64,000 nt of DNA from Alkalibacter saccharofermentans DSM 14828 (GTDB lineage: Bacteria > Bacillota > Clostridia > Eubacteriales > Alkalibacteraceae), in contig NZ_FQTU01000012.1 of NCBI RefSeq assembly GCF_900128885.1, forward strand, positions 1 to 64,000, given 5' to 3'. A program made the position numbers and the translations under genes. Every line of letters begins with the position of its first letter. Within the stretch, counting starts at the first letter, position 1. Shown here one piece after another: positions 49,798 through 59,133 of this stretch. The notes under the pieces were generated by a model, which did not search any database, had not been told where the DNA came from, and saw only the letters and a program-made list of their open reading frames with translations.

Positions 49798-52700
49798 ATG
49801 AACAAAGAGATTCGAAGAGTATTCGTAGAGAAAAAGGAAGGCTTCAATGTTGAAGGTCTTCATCTATTGAAAGAATTTAAAGAAACTTTGGAAATTCAAA
49901 GCCTGGTTGATGTGAGGGTTATAAATAGATACGATATAAGCCTTGAGGATTTTGACCAATTCGAGATGATTAAAAAGACAGTGCTCGCAGAGCCTAATGC
50001 CGATGATATATGGGAAGGAGATTTTGTCCTCGAAGATGGGGAAAGGGTCATTCCTGTTGAGTATTTGCCTGGACAGTATGATCAAAGGGCAGATTGGGCG
50101 TCTCAGGGAATCAGGATAATAACTCACGGGCAGGATGTAAGGCTCAAGGTCGCAAAGCTTATTGTCCTTAAAGGAGATATAACTGAGATGGATTTCGATC
50201 TCATCAAGGATTACCTGATAAACCCTGTTGACTCAAGAGAGGCTTCTCTTTCCATGCCTAAATCCCTTGAGGACGAGTCTGTTGAAGTCGCCGATGTGGA
50301 AGTGGTAGAGGGCTTTGTGGAATTAAGCAGAGAAGAGCTGCTTAGGTACAAGTCTAAGAAGGGCTTTGCAATGAGCGATGACGATATACTTTTCGTGCAG
50401 GAATACTATAAAAAAGACGAGGATAGAAATCCGACGATAACAGAGCTTAAGGTTATCGACACATATTGGTCGGATCACTGCAGACATACCACTTTTTTAA
50501 CGGAGATAACAGATGTTGAGATAGAAGAAGGAGTATACTCCGAAGATGTGAAGGGTGCTTACAAAGACTACCTGGATACGAGAAAAATGATTTATGGAGA
50601 TCAAAATAGACCTGTGACCCTTATGGACATGGCCGTCATCAACATGAAGCTGGAGAGGAAAAACGGAAATTTGAAGGATCTCGATCAATCGGAAGAGATC
50701 AATGCCTGTAGCGTGAACATAGATGTGGATATTGACGGAAAAGACGAGAAGTGGCTTTTAATGTTTAAAAACGAAACACATAACCACCCTACTGAAATAG
50801 AGCCTTTCGGTGGAGCTGCGACCTGTCTGGGAGGGGCAATTAGGGATCCATTGTCCGGAAGAAGCTATGTATACCAGTCCATGCGAGTGACGGGAGCTGC
50901 TGACCCTAGAAAGCCGATAAAAGAGACGATGAACGGGAAGCTGCCCCAAAGAAAAATCTCCAAGGAAGCGGCTAGAGGATTCAGCTCCTACGGGAATCAA
51001 ATCGGCTTGGCTACAGGACAAGTTACTGAGATTTACGACGAAGGTTACGTTGCTAAGAGAATGGAAATAGGTGCCGTTATTGGTGCTGCGCCAAAAGAAA
51101 ATGTTGTAAGAGAAGTGCCGGTGGTGGGGGATGTCATACTGCTCATCGGCGGAAGAACGGGAAGGGATGGCTGCGGAGGAGCTACGGGATCCTCGAAGGT
51201 TCATACAGAGGAATCTATTTTAAGCTGTGGGGCAGAAGTGCAAAAGGGTAATCCCCCAGAAGAGAGAAAGATTCAAAGATTGTTCAGAAATCCCAAAGTT
51301 TCAAAGATGATAAAAAGGTGTAATGACTTCGGTGCCGGAGGAGTATCTGTTGCTATAGGTGAGCTTGCTGACAGCCTGGAAATAGATCTTGACAAGGTGT
51401 CAAAAAAATATGAAGGTCTTGATGGGACGGAGCTTGCCATTTCAGAGTCTCAGGAAAGAATGGCAGTAGTAGTTGATAAGAAAGACGTTGATAAATTCTT
51501 AAATTATGCCAATGAGGAAAACATTGAGGGCACTGCAGTTGCCAGGGTTACCGATACTGGCCGCTTGGTCATGAAGTGGAGAGGCAAGGCGATTTTGGAT
51601 CTTAGCCGTGACTTCTTGAATTCCAACGGTGCAAAGCAGTATGCTAAGGTACTGGTAAAATCTCCGGTTAAATCAGGTTGCTTTGAGAAGAGGAAGGCTT
51701 CGGGAGGAAATCTTAAAGAGGATTTTGTCCAAACCTTCAGGGATTTAAATGTCTGCTCTCAGCAGGGGTTGTCTGAAATATTCGACTCCACTATTGGAGC
51801 GGGTACTGTAGTTATGCCTTTTGGAGGAAAGAAGATGGTAACGCCCCCTGAAGGCATGGTAGGGAAAATCCCCATTGAGAAGGGGGATACCTCAACTTGC
51901 AGCCTTATGAGTTTTGGATATCAACCTGAAATTTTCAAATGGAGCCCATTTCATGGCGGTATGTACTCCGTTGTTGAATCCGTAGCCAAGATGGTTGCTA
52001 TGGGTGGAGATGTCGAGAAGATAAGGTTCAGCTTTCAAGAGTACTTTGAAAGACTTGGTGAGGATCCGATACGATGGGGTAAACCCTTTAGCGCCCTCCT
52101 TGGGGCATATCAGGCGCAAAAGTCATTTTCTCTTGCGGCCATCGGCGGCAAGGACAGTATGTCCGGAAGCTTCAACGAAATAGATGTTCCACCCACGCTT
52201 GTAAGTTTTGCAGTTGCCTCCGACAAGGTGGAAAATATAATCACTCCGGAATTTAAAAACATAGGTTCCAAAGTGTACCTCTTAGAGGTGGCAAGGGATG
52301 ATAAACAAGTGCCTGATTTCGTGGAGCTTAAAAAACTTTATAAAAAAATCAAAAATCTGATAGACGGCAAAGTGATAGCAGCTGCAAAAGCTCTGGGAAA
52401 AGGCGGAATGGCAGAAGCCATAGGAAAGATGGCCTTTGGAAACAATATAGGATTTGAGCTTGCTGGCGACATTGCCGAAGAGAAGATCTTTGAGCTAAAT
52501 ATCGGGGCGATGCTCATAGAGGTTCCTAAGGAATCGGTGCCTCGCTTTGAAACAACCATGGAAGACAGCAAAGCGATTTGTGCTGGATTTACAGTTGACA
52601 GCGGCAAGGTTGTATTGAAAGGTTCATCGGTAAAGATTGAGGAGCTGCTTGAAGTTTGGAAAAAGCCCTTGTCCAATATTTTCCCCGAAACGGAGGAAAA

Positions 52701-53562
52701 AGAGCTTGAGATAAAGGCTGTTGCCTGGGACAAAGGTCCTGTAGCTAAGGCAGGGACAAAGATTGCAAAACCAAGAGTTCTTATTCCCGTATTCCCGGGA
52801 ACCAACTGTGAATACGACACTGCGAGGGTTTTTGAAAAAGCGGGAGCTCAGGTTGATACATTTGTGTTCAGGAACTTGACGGCCGCTGATATAGACAAAT
52901 CCCTTGATGAGTTGATCAAAAGGATTGATAATTCCCAGATACTTATGTTCCCAGGGGGGTTCAGTGCAGGAGACGAACCAGACGGGTCTGGAAAGTTCAT
53001 AGCGACAATTTTCAGAAACGGTTACGTAAAAGACAGCGTCATGAACCTGCTAAATAACAGAGATGGCCTGATTCTAGGTATTTGCAACGGATTCCAGGCA
53101 CTGATAAAACTGGGGCTCTTGCCTCATGGTGAAATCAGGGAGATTTCTCCAGAGGACCCGACGCTTACATTCAACCACATAGGACGTCACGTTTCTAAAA
53201 TTGCAGCAACCAAGATAACTTCAAACCTTTCGCCCTGGTTCAGCCAGGTAGAAGTGGGTCAAATGCATATGGTGCCCATATCCCATGGAGAGGGAAGATT
53301 TGCGGCTAGCAGGGAAGTATTGCAGCAACTGGAAAAAAACGGTCAGATTGCGACTCAGTACGTGGATTTGAAGGGTGATATAGCTAGTGACGGCTTGTCC
53401 AATCCAAACGGATCAGAGTGGGCTGTGGAAGGAATAACAAGCCCTGACGGAAGGGTGCTGGGGAAGATGGGGCATTCGGAACGTATTGGAGAGGGTCTCT
53501 ATAAGAATATACCGGGAGAAAAAGATCAAAAGATTTTTGAATCCGGCGTTAAATATTTCGGG
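49798..53562 (+). CDS. purL: Phosphoribosylformylglycinamidine synthase, single-chain
   Basis: Fourth step of purine synthesis (FGAR + glutamine + ATP to FGAM). This is the long fused form of about 1255 residues, unlike the separate PurS, PurQ and PurL of B. subtilis. In order it has an N-terminal PurS-like part, the synthase core (DTYWSDHCRHTTFLTEI; KNETHNHPTEIEPFGGAATC) and a C-terminal class I glutaminase with nucleophile Cys in LGICNGFQALIK and PISHGEGRFAAS. Start ATG at 49798 follows AAAGGTGG. The stop codon immediately precedes a PurBox-like site. Confidence 0.96.
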
Positions 53563-53563
53563 T

Positions 53564-53576
53564 AATCACGAACATT
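53564..53576 (+). promoter_or_regulatory. PurBox-like operator, forward copy, upstream of purC
   Basis: AATCACGAACATT matches AWWWCCGAACWWT at 11 of 13 positions. It begins at the last bases of purL. Confidence 0.55.
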
Positions 53577-53594
53577 ATCTTGAGTATTGCTTTA

Positions 53595-53607
53595 ATAGTA
53601 CGGAAAA
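53595..53607 (-). promoter_or_regulatory. PurBox-like operator, inverted copy, upstream of purC
   Basis: In reverse orientation it matches the PurBox at 11 of 13 positions (plus-strand ATAGTACGGAAAA region). The 18-bp gap to the forward copy equals that of the purL pair. The pair ends 3 bp before the purC -35. Confidence 0.55.
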
Positions 53608-53610
53608 ACC

Positions 53611-53639
53611 TTGATTTATTACTGTCTGTTTGCTATTAT
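53611..53639 (+). promoter_or_regulatory. Promoter of purC-F-M-N-H-D
   Basis: TTGATT (53611-53616), 17-bp spacer, TATTAT (53634-53639) with an extended -10 TG (TGCTATTAT). About 175 nt of leader follow before purC. Confidence 0.6.
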
Positions 53640-53688
53640 TAAGGTGAAGTACAGCGGTTAGGGTGTTTGATTTCATTGAGGTGGAGAT

Positions 53689-53754
53689 ATGCCGAAAAGG
53701 ATTTTTGTAAAAATAAATCATCATATGATAATAAAACAGTCGGCGATAGACTAA
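53689..53754 (+). CDS. Possible 21-residue leader peptide before purC
   Basis: A short frame MPKRIFVKINHHMIIKQSAI(D) begins just after GAGGTGGAG and ends nine bases before the hairpin upstream of purC. The good ribosome site and position suggest a translated leader that could influence the hairpin. There is no run of one codon as in classical amino-acid attenuators, and the peptide resembles nothing I know. Confidence 0.3.
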   Translation: MPKRIFVKINHHMIIKQSAID

Positions 53755-53762
53755 ATAAAACA

Positions 53763-53798
53763 CGATAAGTCTCTTGTAAAAAAGAGGCTTATCGTCGT
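53763..53798 (+). terminator. Hairpin (possible attenuator) just before purC
   Basis: CGATAAGTCTCTT (53763-53775) pairs with AAGAGGCTTATCG (53782-53794): a 13-bp stem with one G-U pair and a 6-nt loop. It is followed by TCGTTT, a poor U-tract, then the purC site AAGGAGG. It may be a weak terminator within the leader. Confidence 0.55.
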
Positions 53799-53820
53799 TT
53801 AATCTAAGGAGGAAGTTTTT

Positions 53821-54522
53821 ATGGAAAAGCTGGAGATGCTCTATGAAGGAAAAGCTAAAAAAGTATACAAAACTGACAATAAAGATTTGTATGTTGTCGA
53901 GTACAAAGACGATGCCACTGCTTTTGACGGTGCGAAAAAAGGAAAGATAAGCGGCAAGGGAGTCGTAAACAACAAAATAAGCAGCGTCATATTTACCCTC
54001 ATCGAAAAAAAAGGAGTCCCTACACATTTCGTAAAATATTTGTCTGAGACGGAGCAATTGGTCAAGGCTGTAGAAATCGTGCCCCTGGAAGTCATAATAA
54101 GAAACGTGGCTGCCGGTTCCATAAGCAAGAGGCTTGGAATTGAAGAGGGAACGAAGTTAAGCGAGACGGTTCTAGAATTTTGCTATAAGAACGACGATTT
54201 TCACGATCCCATCATAAATGAGTATCATGCCAGGGTGATGGGCCTTGCATCTACCGAGGAGCTTGAAAAGATAAAGGAATATACTTTCAAAATCAACGAA
54301 ATCTTGGTTGAGTTCTTCAAGGAGAAAGGGCTAAACCTTATAGATTTCAAGGTAGAGTTCGGAAGACATAACGGAGAGATAATCCTGGCGGATGAAATTT
54401 CACCTGACACTTGCAGACTATGGGATATGGAAACAAACGAAAAGATGGATAAAGATAGGTTCAGAAGAGACTTGGGCAAGGTGGAAGAGACCTACCGTGA
54501 AGTCCTGAGCAGGATTGAATAA
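53821..54522 (+). CDS. purC: SAICAR synthase
   Basis: Joins aspartate to CAIR with ATP (step 8 of the pathway). The 233-residue protein has the family signatures LYEGKAKKVYKTDN, EVIIRNVAAGSISKRLG and LIDFKVEFGRHNGEIILADE with ISPDTCRLWD. First gene of a tightly packed operon (15 bp to purF). purE, which precedes purC in many clostridia, is not present here. Confidence 0.97.
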   Translation: MEKLEMLYEGKAKKVYKTDNKDLYVVEYKDDATAFDGAKKGKISGKGVVNNKISSVIFTLIEKKGVPTHFVKYLSETEQLVKAVEIVPLEVIIRNVAAGSISKRLGIEEGTKLSETVLEFCYKNDDFHDPIINEYHARVMGLASTEELEKIKEYTFKINEILVEFFKEKGLNLIDFKVEFGRHNGEIILADEISPDTCRLWDMETNEKMDKDRFRRDLGKVEETYREVLSRIE

Positions 54523-54537
54523 AACCAGGAGGAAAAG

Positions 54538-55935
54538 ATGATCGATCTATTTGATAAAGATAAATTGGAAGAGGAATGCGGCGTTTACGGTATATATAAC
54601 AGGGAAAAAGAAATCGAAAGCGCACAGTTTGTTTATTATGGATTATACGCCCTTCAACACAGGGGGCAGGAAAGCGCGGGCATAGCCACTAACAAAGATG
54701 GCAAGATACAACAGCACAAGGGAATGGGCCTGGTAAGCGAAATATTCAGAGGCAACAGCATCAATGAGCTTGAAGGAAACATCGGAATCGGGCACGTCAG
54801 ATACTCTACTACAGGGGAGAGCCACATTGAAAATGCTCAACCTCTTGTCGTAAACTATAAAAACAGCCAGATCGCCCTTGCTCATAACGGGAACTTGGTA
54901 AATGCAAGAGCATTGAGAGAAATGCTTGAAGACAATGGCGTCGTCTTTCAGACCACTATCGATTCGGAGGTTATAGTCAATCTCATTGCTAGAGGACTGA
55001 AAAACGGAATTGTGGAATCTATAAAGAGAATGGTGGAAATCATAAAAGGAGCCTATGCTCTTGTGATCACTACTGAGGATAAGCTTATAGGTATTAGAGA
55101 TCCCCATGGTTTAAGGCCATTATGTCTTGGAAAGACTAAAACCGGAGGATATGTACTCGCATCTGAAAGTTGCGCTCTTGACTCTATTGGGGCAAAGCTG
55201 ATTAGAGATATAGATCCCGGAGAGATTGTAATTATCGATCAAAATGGAGTGAAAAGCTATAGCCAAAACAACTGGGTCAAAAAGAGGCTTTGCATTTTTG
55301 AGCTTATCTACTTTGCTCGTCCGGATTCTGTAATAGACGGAATAAGCGTTTATCTGTCTAGGCATAATGCAGGCAAGATTCTTGCAGCCGAGAGTATGGT
55401 GAATGCAGATGTAGTAATAGGCGTGCCAGATTCGGGCATACCTGCAGCGATAGGATTTGCGGAAGCTTCGGGGATTCCCTTTGGAATCGGCCTTATAAAA
55501 AACAAGTATACGGGAAGAACCTTCATCCAGCCTAGCCAAGAGCTTAGGGAAGAGGGAGTGCGTCTTAAGCTTAATGCCCTTAAAGAGAATGTTCAAGGGA
55601 AGCGCGTCGTGATAGTCGATGATTCAATAGTAAGGGGAACTACATCCAAACACTTAGTTGAACTTTTAAGAGAGGCTGGAGCTACTGAGGTTCACTTTAG
55701 GGTAAGCAGCCCGCCTGTAGCCCATACTTGTCACTTCGGCATCGACACCCCGTACAGAAAGCATCTTGTGGGTGCCATGAAGACTGTAGAGGAAATCAGA
55801 GACATGATAGGAGCGGACACTTTGGCGTTCATATCTGTTGAAGGGCTGGTTGAGAGCGTCGGAGGAGGAACTACTTACTGCAGAGCTTGCTTCGACGGCG
55901 ATTACCCTATGGAAGTGCCTGTAATGGAAGAATAA
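54538..55935 (+). CDS. purF: Amidophosphoribosyltransferase, iron-sulfur type
   Basis: First committed step: PRPP + glutamine to phosphoribosylamine. Thirteen residues precede the nucleophile Cys14 (EEECGVYGIY), like the cleaved propeptide of B. subtilis PurF. The PRPP loop is VVIVDDSIVRGTTSK. Cysteines in KRLCIFELIYFARPDS, VAHTCHFGIDTP and TTYCRACFDGDYP match the four ligands of the [4Fe-4S] cluster in the Bacillus enzyme, which makes it oxygen-sensitive. 465 residues. Confidence 0.97.
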   Translation: MIDLFDKDKLEEECGVYGIYNREKEIESAQFVYYGLYALQHRGQESAGIATNKDGKIQQHKGMGLVSEIFRGNSINELEGNIGIGHVRYSTTGESHIENAQPLVVNYKNSQIALAHNGNLVNARALREMLEDNGVVFQTTIDSEVIVNLIARGLKNGIVESIKRMVEIIKGAYALVITTEDKLIGIRDPHGLRPLCLGKTKTGGYVLASESCALDSIGAKLIRDIDPGEIVIIDQNGVKSYSQNNWVKKRLCIFELIYFARPDSVIDGISVYLSRHNAGKILAAESMVNADVVIGVPDSGIPAAIGFAEASGIPFGIGLIKNKYTGRTFIQPSQELREEGVRLKLNALKENVQGKRVVIVDDSIVRGTTSKHLVELLREAGATEVHFRVSSPPVAHTCHFGIDTPYRKHLVGAMKTVEEIRDMIGADTLAFISVEGLVESVGGGTTYCRACFDGDYPMEVPVMEE

Positions 55936-55952
55936 GACTAGGAGGATTTCTC

Positions 55953-56981
55953 ATGAAGGAATTTACATACAAGGATTCGGGAGTTGACATAGAGGCCGGC
56001 TACGAATCTGTTGACCGAATTAAAAAACATGTTGCGAGAACAAAAACCCAAGGGGTGATATCCGGTCTTGGAGGATTTGGGGGAATGTTCGAACTTCCTA
56101 AAGGCTACAAAAACCCTGTGCTGATATCAGGAACCGATGGAGTGGGAACAAAACTCTTGATAGCCCAAAAGATGAAAAAACACGATACCATAGGCATCGA
56201 TTGTGTCGCCATGTGCGTCAACGACATAGCCTGTCAAGGTGCAATGCCGCTGTATTTTCTGGACTACATAGCATGCGGCAAGAACAACCCCGAAGTGATT
56301 GAGGAAATCGTTAAAGGCGTGTGCGATGGTTGCGTTGAAGGGGAAATGGCACTTATAGGCGGCGAGACTGCAGAAATGCCGGATATGTATCACGAAGATG
56401 AGTATGATTTGGCGGGCTTTGCAGTGGGAGTCGCAGAAAAATCGAAAATAATTGACGGAAGCACCATCGAAGAAGAGGACGTAATAATCGGAGTTCCTTC
56501 CAGCGGGGTTCATTCCAATGGATTTTCCCTTGTGAGAAAGCTTCTGTTGGACCACAAGAAATACAATTTACAGGATGAGATAAAAGAACTTGAAGACAAG
56601 CTCGGAAACGTGCTCTTGACGCCCACTAAAATTTATGTAAAATCGATAAAAGCCGCATTGGAAGCCGGAGAGATAAAAGGAATAGCCCATATAACGGGTG
56701 GAGGCTTTTACGAAAACGTGCCAAGAGCTCTGCCGGAAGGGTTGAAAGCCGTCATAAATAAGGATTCGATCAGTAAGCTGCCTATATTCGAGTTTATACA
56801 AAGAGAAGGCAATATCTCTGACAAGGAAATGTATTCCACATTCAATATGGGAATTGGGCTGATGCTTGTTGTATCGGAAAGGGAAAAAGACAACGTATTG
56901 GGTGCATTGGCCGAAATCGGAGAAAAAGCTGTGGTCATCGGTCGCGTTGAAAAAGGCGAAGGGGTTGAGTTGTGCAGATGA
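55953..56981 (+). CDS. purM: AIR synthase (phosphoribosylformylglycinamidine cyclo-ligase)
   Basis: Step 5, closing the imidazole ring. The 342-residue protein contains LISGTDGVGTKLLIAQKM, the GGETAEMPDMY motif and HITGGGFYENVPRALP. Start ATG at 55953 follows TAGGAGG; an in-frame extension into purF (to 55887) is not homologous. Its stop overlaps purN by 4 nt (ATGA). Confidence 0.97.
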   Translation: MKEFTYKDSGVDIEAGYESVDRIKKHVARTKTQGVISGLGGFGGMFELPKGYKNPVLISGTDGVGTKLLIAQKMKKHDTIGIDCVAMCVNDIACQGAMPLYFLDYIACGKNNPEVIEEIVKGVCDGCVEGEMALIGGETAEMPDMYHEDEYDLAGFAVGVAEKSKIIDGSTIEEEDVIIGVPSSGVHSNGFSLVRKLLLDHKKYNLQDEIKELEDKLGNVLLTPTKIYVKSIKAALEAGEIKGIAHITGGGFYENVPRALPEGLKAVINKDSISKLPIFEFIQREGNISDKEMYSTFNMGIGLMLVVSEREKDNVLGALAEIGEKAVVIGRVEKGEGVELCR

Positions 56982-57574
56982 AACGCATAGCGGTGTTGGT
57001 TTCAGGTGGAGGAAGCAATCTTCAAAGCCTGATCGATAAGGTGCATAATACCTACGGGGAAATAGCCCTCGTGATTTCAAACAAGAAAAGTGCATTCGGA
57101 CTCGTGAGAGCCCAAAAAGCTGGGATAGAATCTGTTTATATTTCCGGCAAGGATCCTGACTATGATAAAATGGTCATGGATTTGCTTGAAGCAAAGTCTA
57201 TAGATTTGGTTGTTCTGGCAGGGTATTTGAAGATTGTACCTCAAGAAATGGTTAAGAAATTCAGAAATAGAATCATGAACGTTCACCCTTCCCTGATACC
57301 TTCGTTTTGTGGGGATGGATGCTATGGCCTCAAGGTGCACGAAAAGGCTATAGAGTACGGCGTTAAGGTCTCAGGAGCTACTGTGCATTTCGTAGACGAA
57401 GGCACGGACACGGGACCTGTTGTAATGCAAAAATGCGTAAGCGTAGATGGGGACGATCCGAAATCTCTACAGATGAAGGTCTTGGAGGTGGAGCATGAAA
57501 TTCTGCCGGCAGCGGTTAAGGAATATTGCCTGGGAAATATTCGAGTTGAAGGAAGAAAAGTGCGTATAAAATAA
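56978..57574 (+). CDS. purN: Phosphoribosylglycinamide formyltransferase, folate-dependent
   Basis: Step 3, transferring formyl from 10-formyltetrahydrofolate to GAR. The 198-residue protein has IAVLVSGGGSNLQSLID and the catalytic asparagine, histidine and aspartate in MNVHPSLIPSF and VDEGTDTGPVV. The start may instead be GTG 56972, which is better spaced from GAAGGGG; this adds two residues. Confidence 0.95.
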   Translation: MKRIAVLVSGGGSNLQSLIDKVHNTYGEIALVISNKKSAFGLVRAQKAGIESVYISGKDPDYDKMVMDLLEAKSIDLVVLAGYLKIVPQEMVKKFRNRIMNVHPSLIPSFCGDGCYGLKVHEKAIEYGVKVSGATVHFVDEGTDTGPVVMQKCVSVDGDDPKSLQMKVLEVEHEILPAAVKEYCLGNIRVEGRKVRIK

Positions 57575-57587
57575 CGAGGAGGTTTTT

Positions 57588-59120
57588 ATGAGAGCGTTAA
57601 TCAGTGTATCGGATAAAAGCGGAGTGTTGGAATTTGCAAAAACCCTGGAGGATCTGGGCGTGGAAATCATATCCACAGGCGGCACGGCAAGACTTCTAGA
57701 GGAAAACAAAATTAAAGTTACAGGCATAAGCGACGTGACTGGATTTCCTGAATGTTTGGACGGCAGGGTAAAGACTCTTCATCCCGGCATACATGGAGGA
57801 ATTCTTGCCATGAGAGACAATCCCGCCCACATGGAAAAGCTTCAGGAGCTAAATATACAACCAATAGACATCGTAGCGGTGAATCTTTATCCTTTCAAGG
57901 AGACGATATCTAAAGAAGGTGTGAGTCTGGAAGAGGCCGTAGAGAACATCGATATTGGAGGCCCGACCATGATAAGAGCCGCTGCTAAAAATTACAAGGA
58001 CGTAGCGGTCATAACAGACCCTGTGGATTACAAGACGGTAATAGATCAGCTTAAGGATAAGGGATCGGTAGATGTAGATGTCAAATACGACCTTGCGCTA
58101 AAAGTTTTCCAGCATACGGCAAATTACGATGCTATGATTAGCGCTTACCTTAAAGAGCAAGCCGGCAAGGAAACAATGGATGAGACTTTGACTGTAACCT
58201 TTGAAAAAGTACAGGATTTAAGATACGGTGAAAACCCTCATCAAAAAGCGGCTTTCTATAAAGAAGTCGGAAAACAAAGCGGAACATTGGTGGATGCTGT
58301 TCAGCTTCACGGCAAGGAGCTTTCGTATAACAATATCAATGACACAAACGGAGCTTTAGAGGCATTGAAGGAATTTTACGGTACCCCTACGGTGGTGGCG
58401 GTTAAGCACGCGAACCCTTGCGGAGTTGGAAGTGCCGATAGCATTTATGAGGCTTTTATCAAGGCTTACGAAGGAGACCCTGTATCTATTTTTGGAGGCA
58501 TAGTGGTAGCAAACGGAGAAATTGACAAGAAAACGGCGGAAAAAATAAACGAACTCTTCATTGAGGTGCTGGTTGCTCCTTCTTATAGCGAAGAAGCTCT
58601 TGAGGTGCTCACCAGGAAGAAGAACATAAGGATACTCAAATTAGAGGGCATAGAGAAGAGATATCAAGGCTATGAGCTCAAAAAAGTCATGGGCGGAATC
58701 CTGCTGCAGGATACTGACAGCGTGCTCTTGGGAGAGGACTTAAAAGTTGTCACTAAAAGACAGCCAACAAAAGAGGAAATGGAAGATTTGATCTTTGCCT
58801 GGAAAGTGGTGAAAAATACTAAATCCAATGGAATCAGTTTGGCTAAGGATAAAATGCTCATAGCAAATGGCCCGGGACAGGTAAGCAGGATTTGGGCCTT
58901 GCAAAATGCAATTAGACAAGGTGGAGAAAGTTTGATTGGGTCGGTGTTGGCCTCAGATGCGTTTTTTCCCTTTGAAGATTCTGTGGAAGCTGCGAACAAA
59001 GCAGGGGTTACGGCCATCATTCAGCCTGGTGGGTCAATCAGGGATGAAGATTCCATTAAGCTTTGCGACAAGTACGGTATTGCCATGGTTTTTACCGGCA
59101 TGAGACATTTTAAACACTAA
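57588..59120 (+). CDS. purH: Bifunctional AICAR transformylase / IMP cyclohydrolase
   Basis: Catalyses the last two steps to IMP. The N-terminal IMP cyclohydrolase domain (residues 1 to ~190) has SVSDKSGVLEFAKTLEDLG and IISTGGTARLLEE; the transformylase domain has the KHANPCGVG motif and the LRYGENPHQKAAF segment. 510 residues, as normal. 13 bp after purN. Confidence 0.97.
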   Translation: MRALISVSDKSGVLEFAKTLEDLGVEIISTGGTARLLEENKIKVTGISDVTGFPECLDGRVKTLHPGIHGGILAMRDNPAHMEKLQELNIQPIDIVAVNLYPFKETISKEGVSLEEAVENIDIGGPTMIRAAAKNYKDVAVITDPVDYKTVIDQLKDKGSVDVDVKYDLALKVFQHTANYDAMISAYLKEQAGKETMDETLTVTFEKVQDLRYGENPHQKAAFYKEVGKQSGTLVDAVQLHGKELSYNNINDTNGALEALKEFYGTPTVVAVKHANPCGVGSADSIYEAFIKAYEGDPVSIFGGIVVANGEIDKKTAEKINELFIEVLVAPSYSEEALEVLTRKKNIRILKLEGIEKRYQGYELKKVMGGILLQDTDSVLLGEDLKVVTKRQPTKEEMEDLIFAWKVVKNTKSNGISLAKDKMLIANGPGQVSRIWALQNAIRQGGESLIGSVLASDAFFPFEDSVEAANKAGVTAIIQPGGSIRDEDSIKLCDKYGIAMVFTGMRHFKH

Positions 59121-59133
59121 AGGAGCAATAAAA

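Noticed and set aside
53563..53820. Mobile element scar or rearrangement in the long purL-purC gap
   Set aside because: No inverted terminal repeats, target duplications or transposase remains; the gap is explained by operators, promoter, leader and hairpin.
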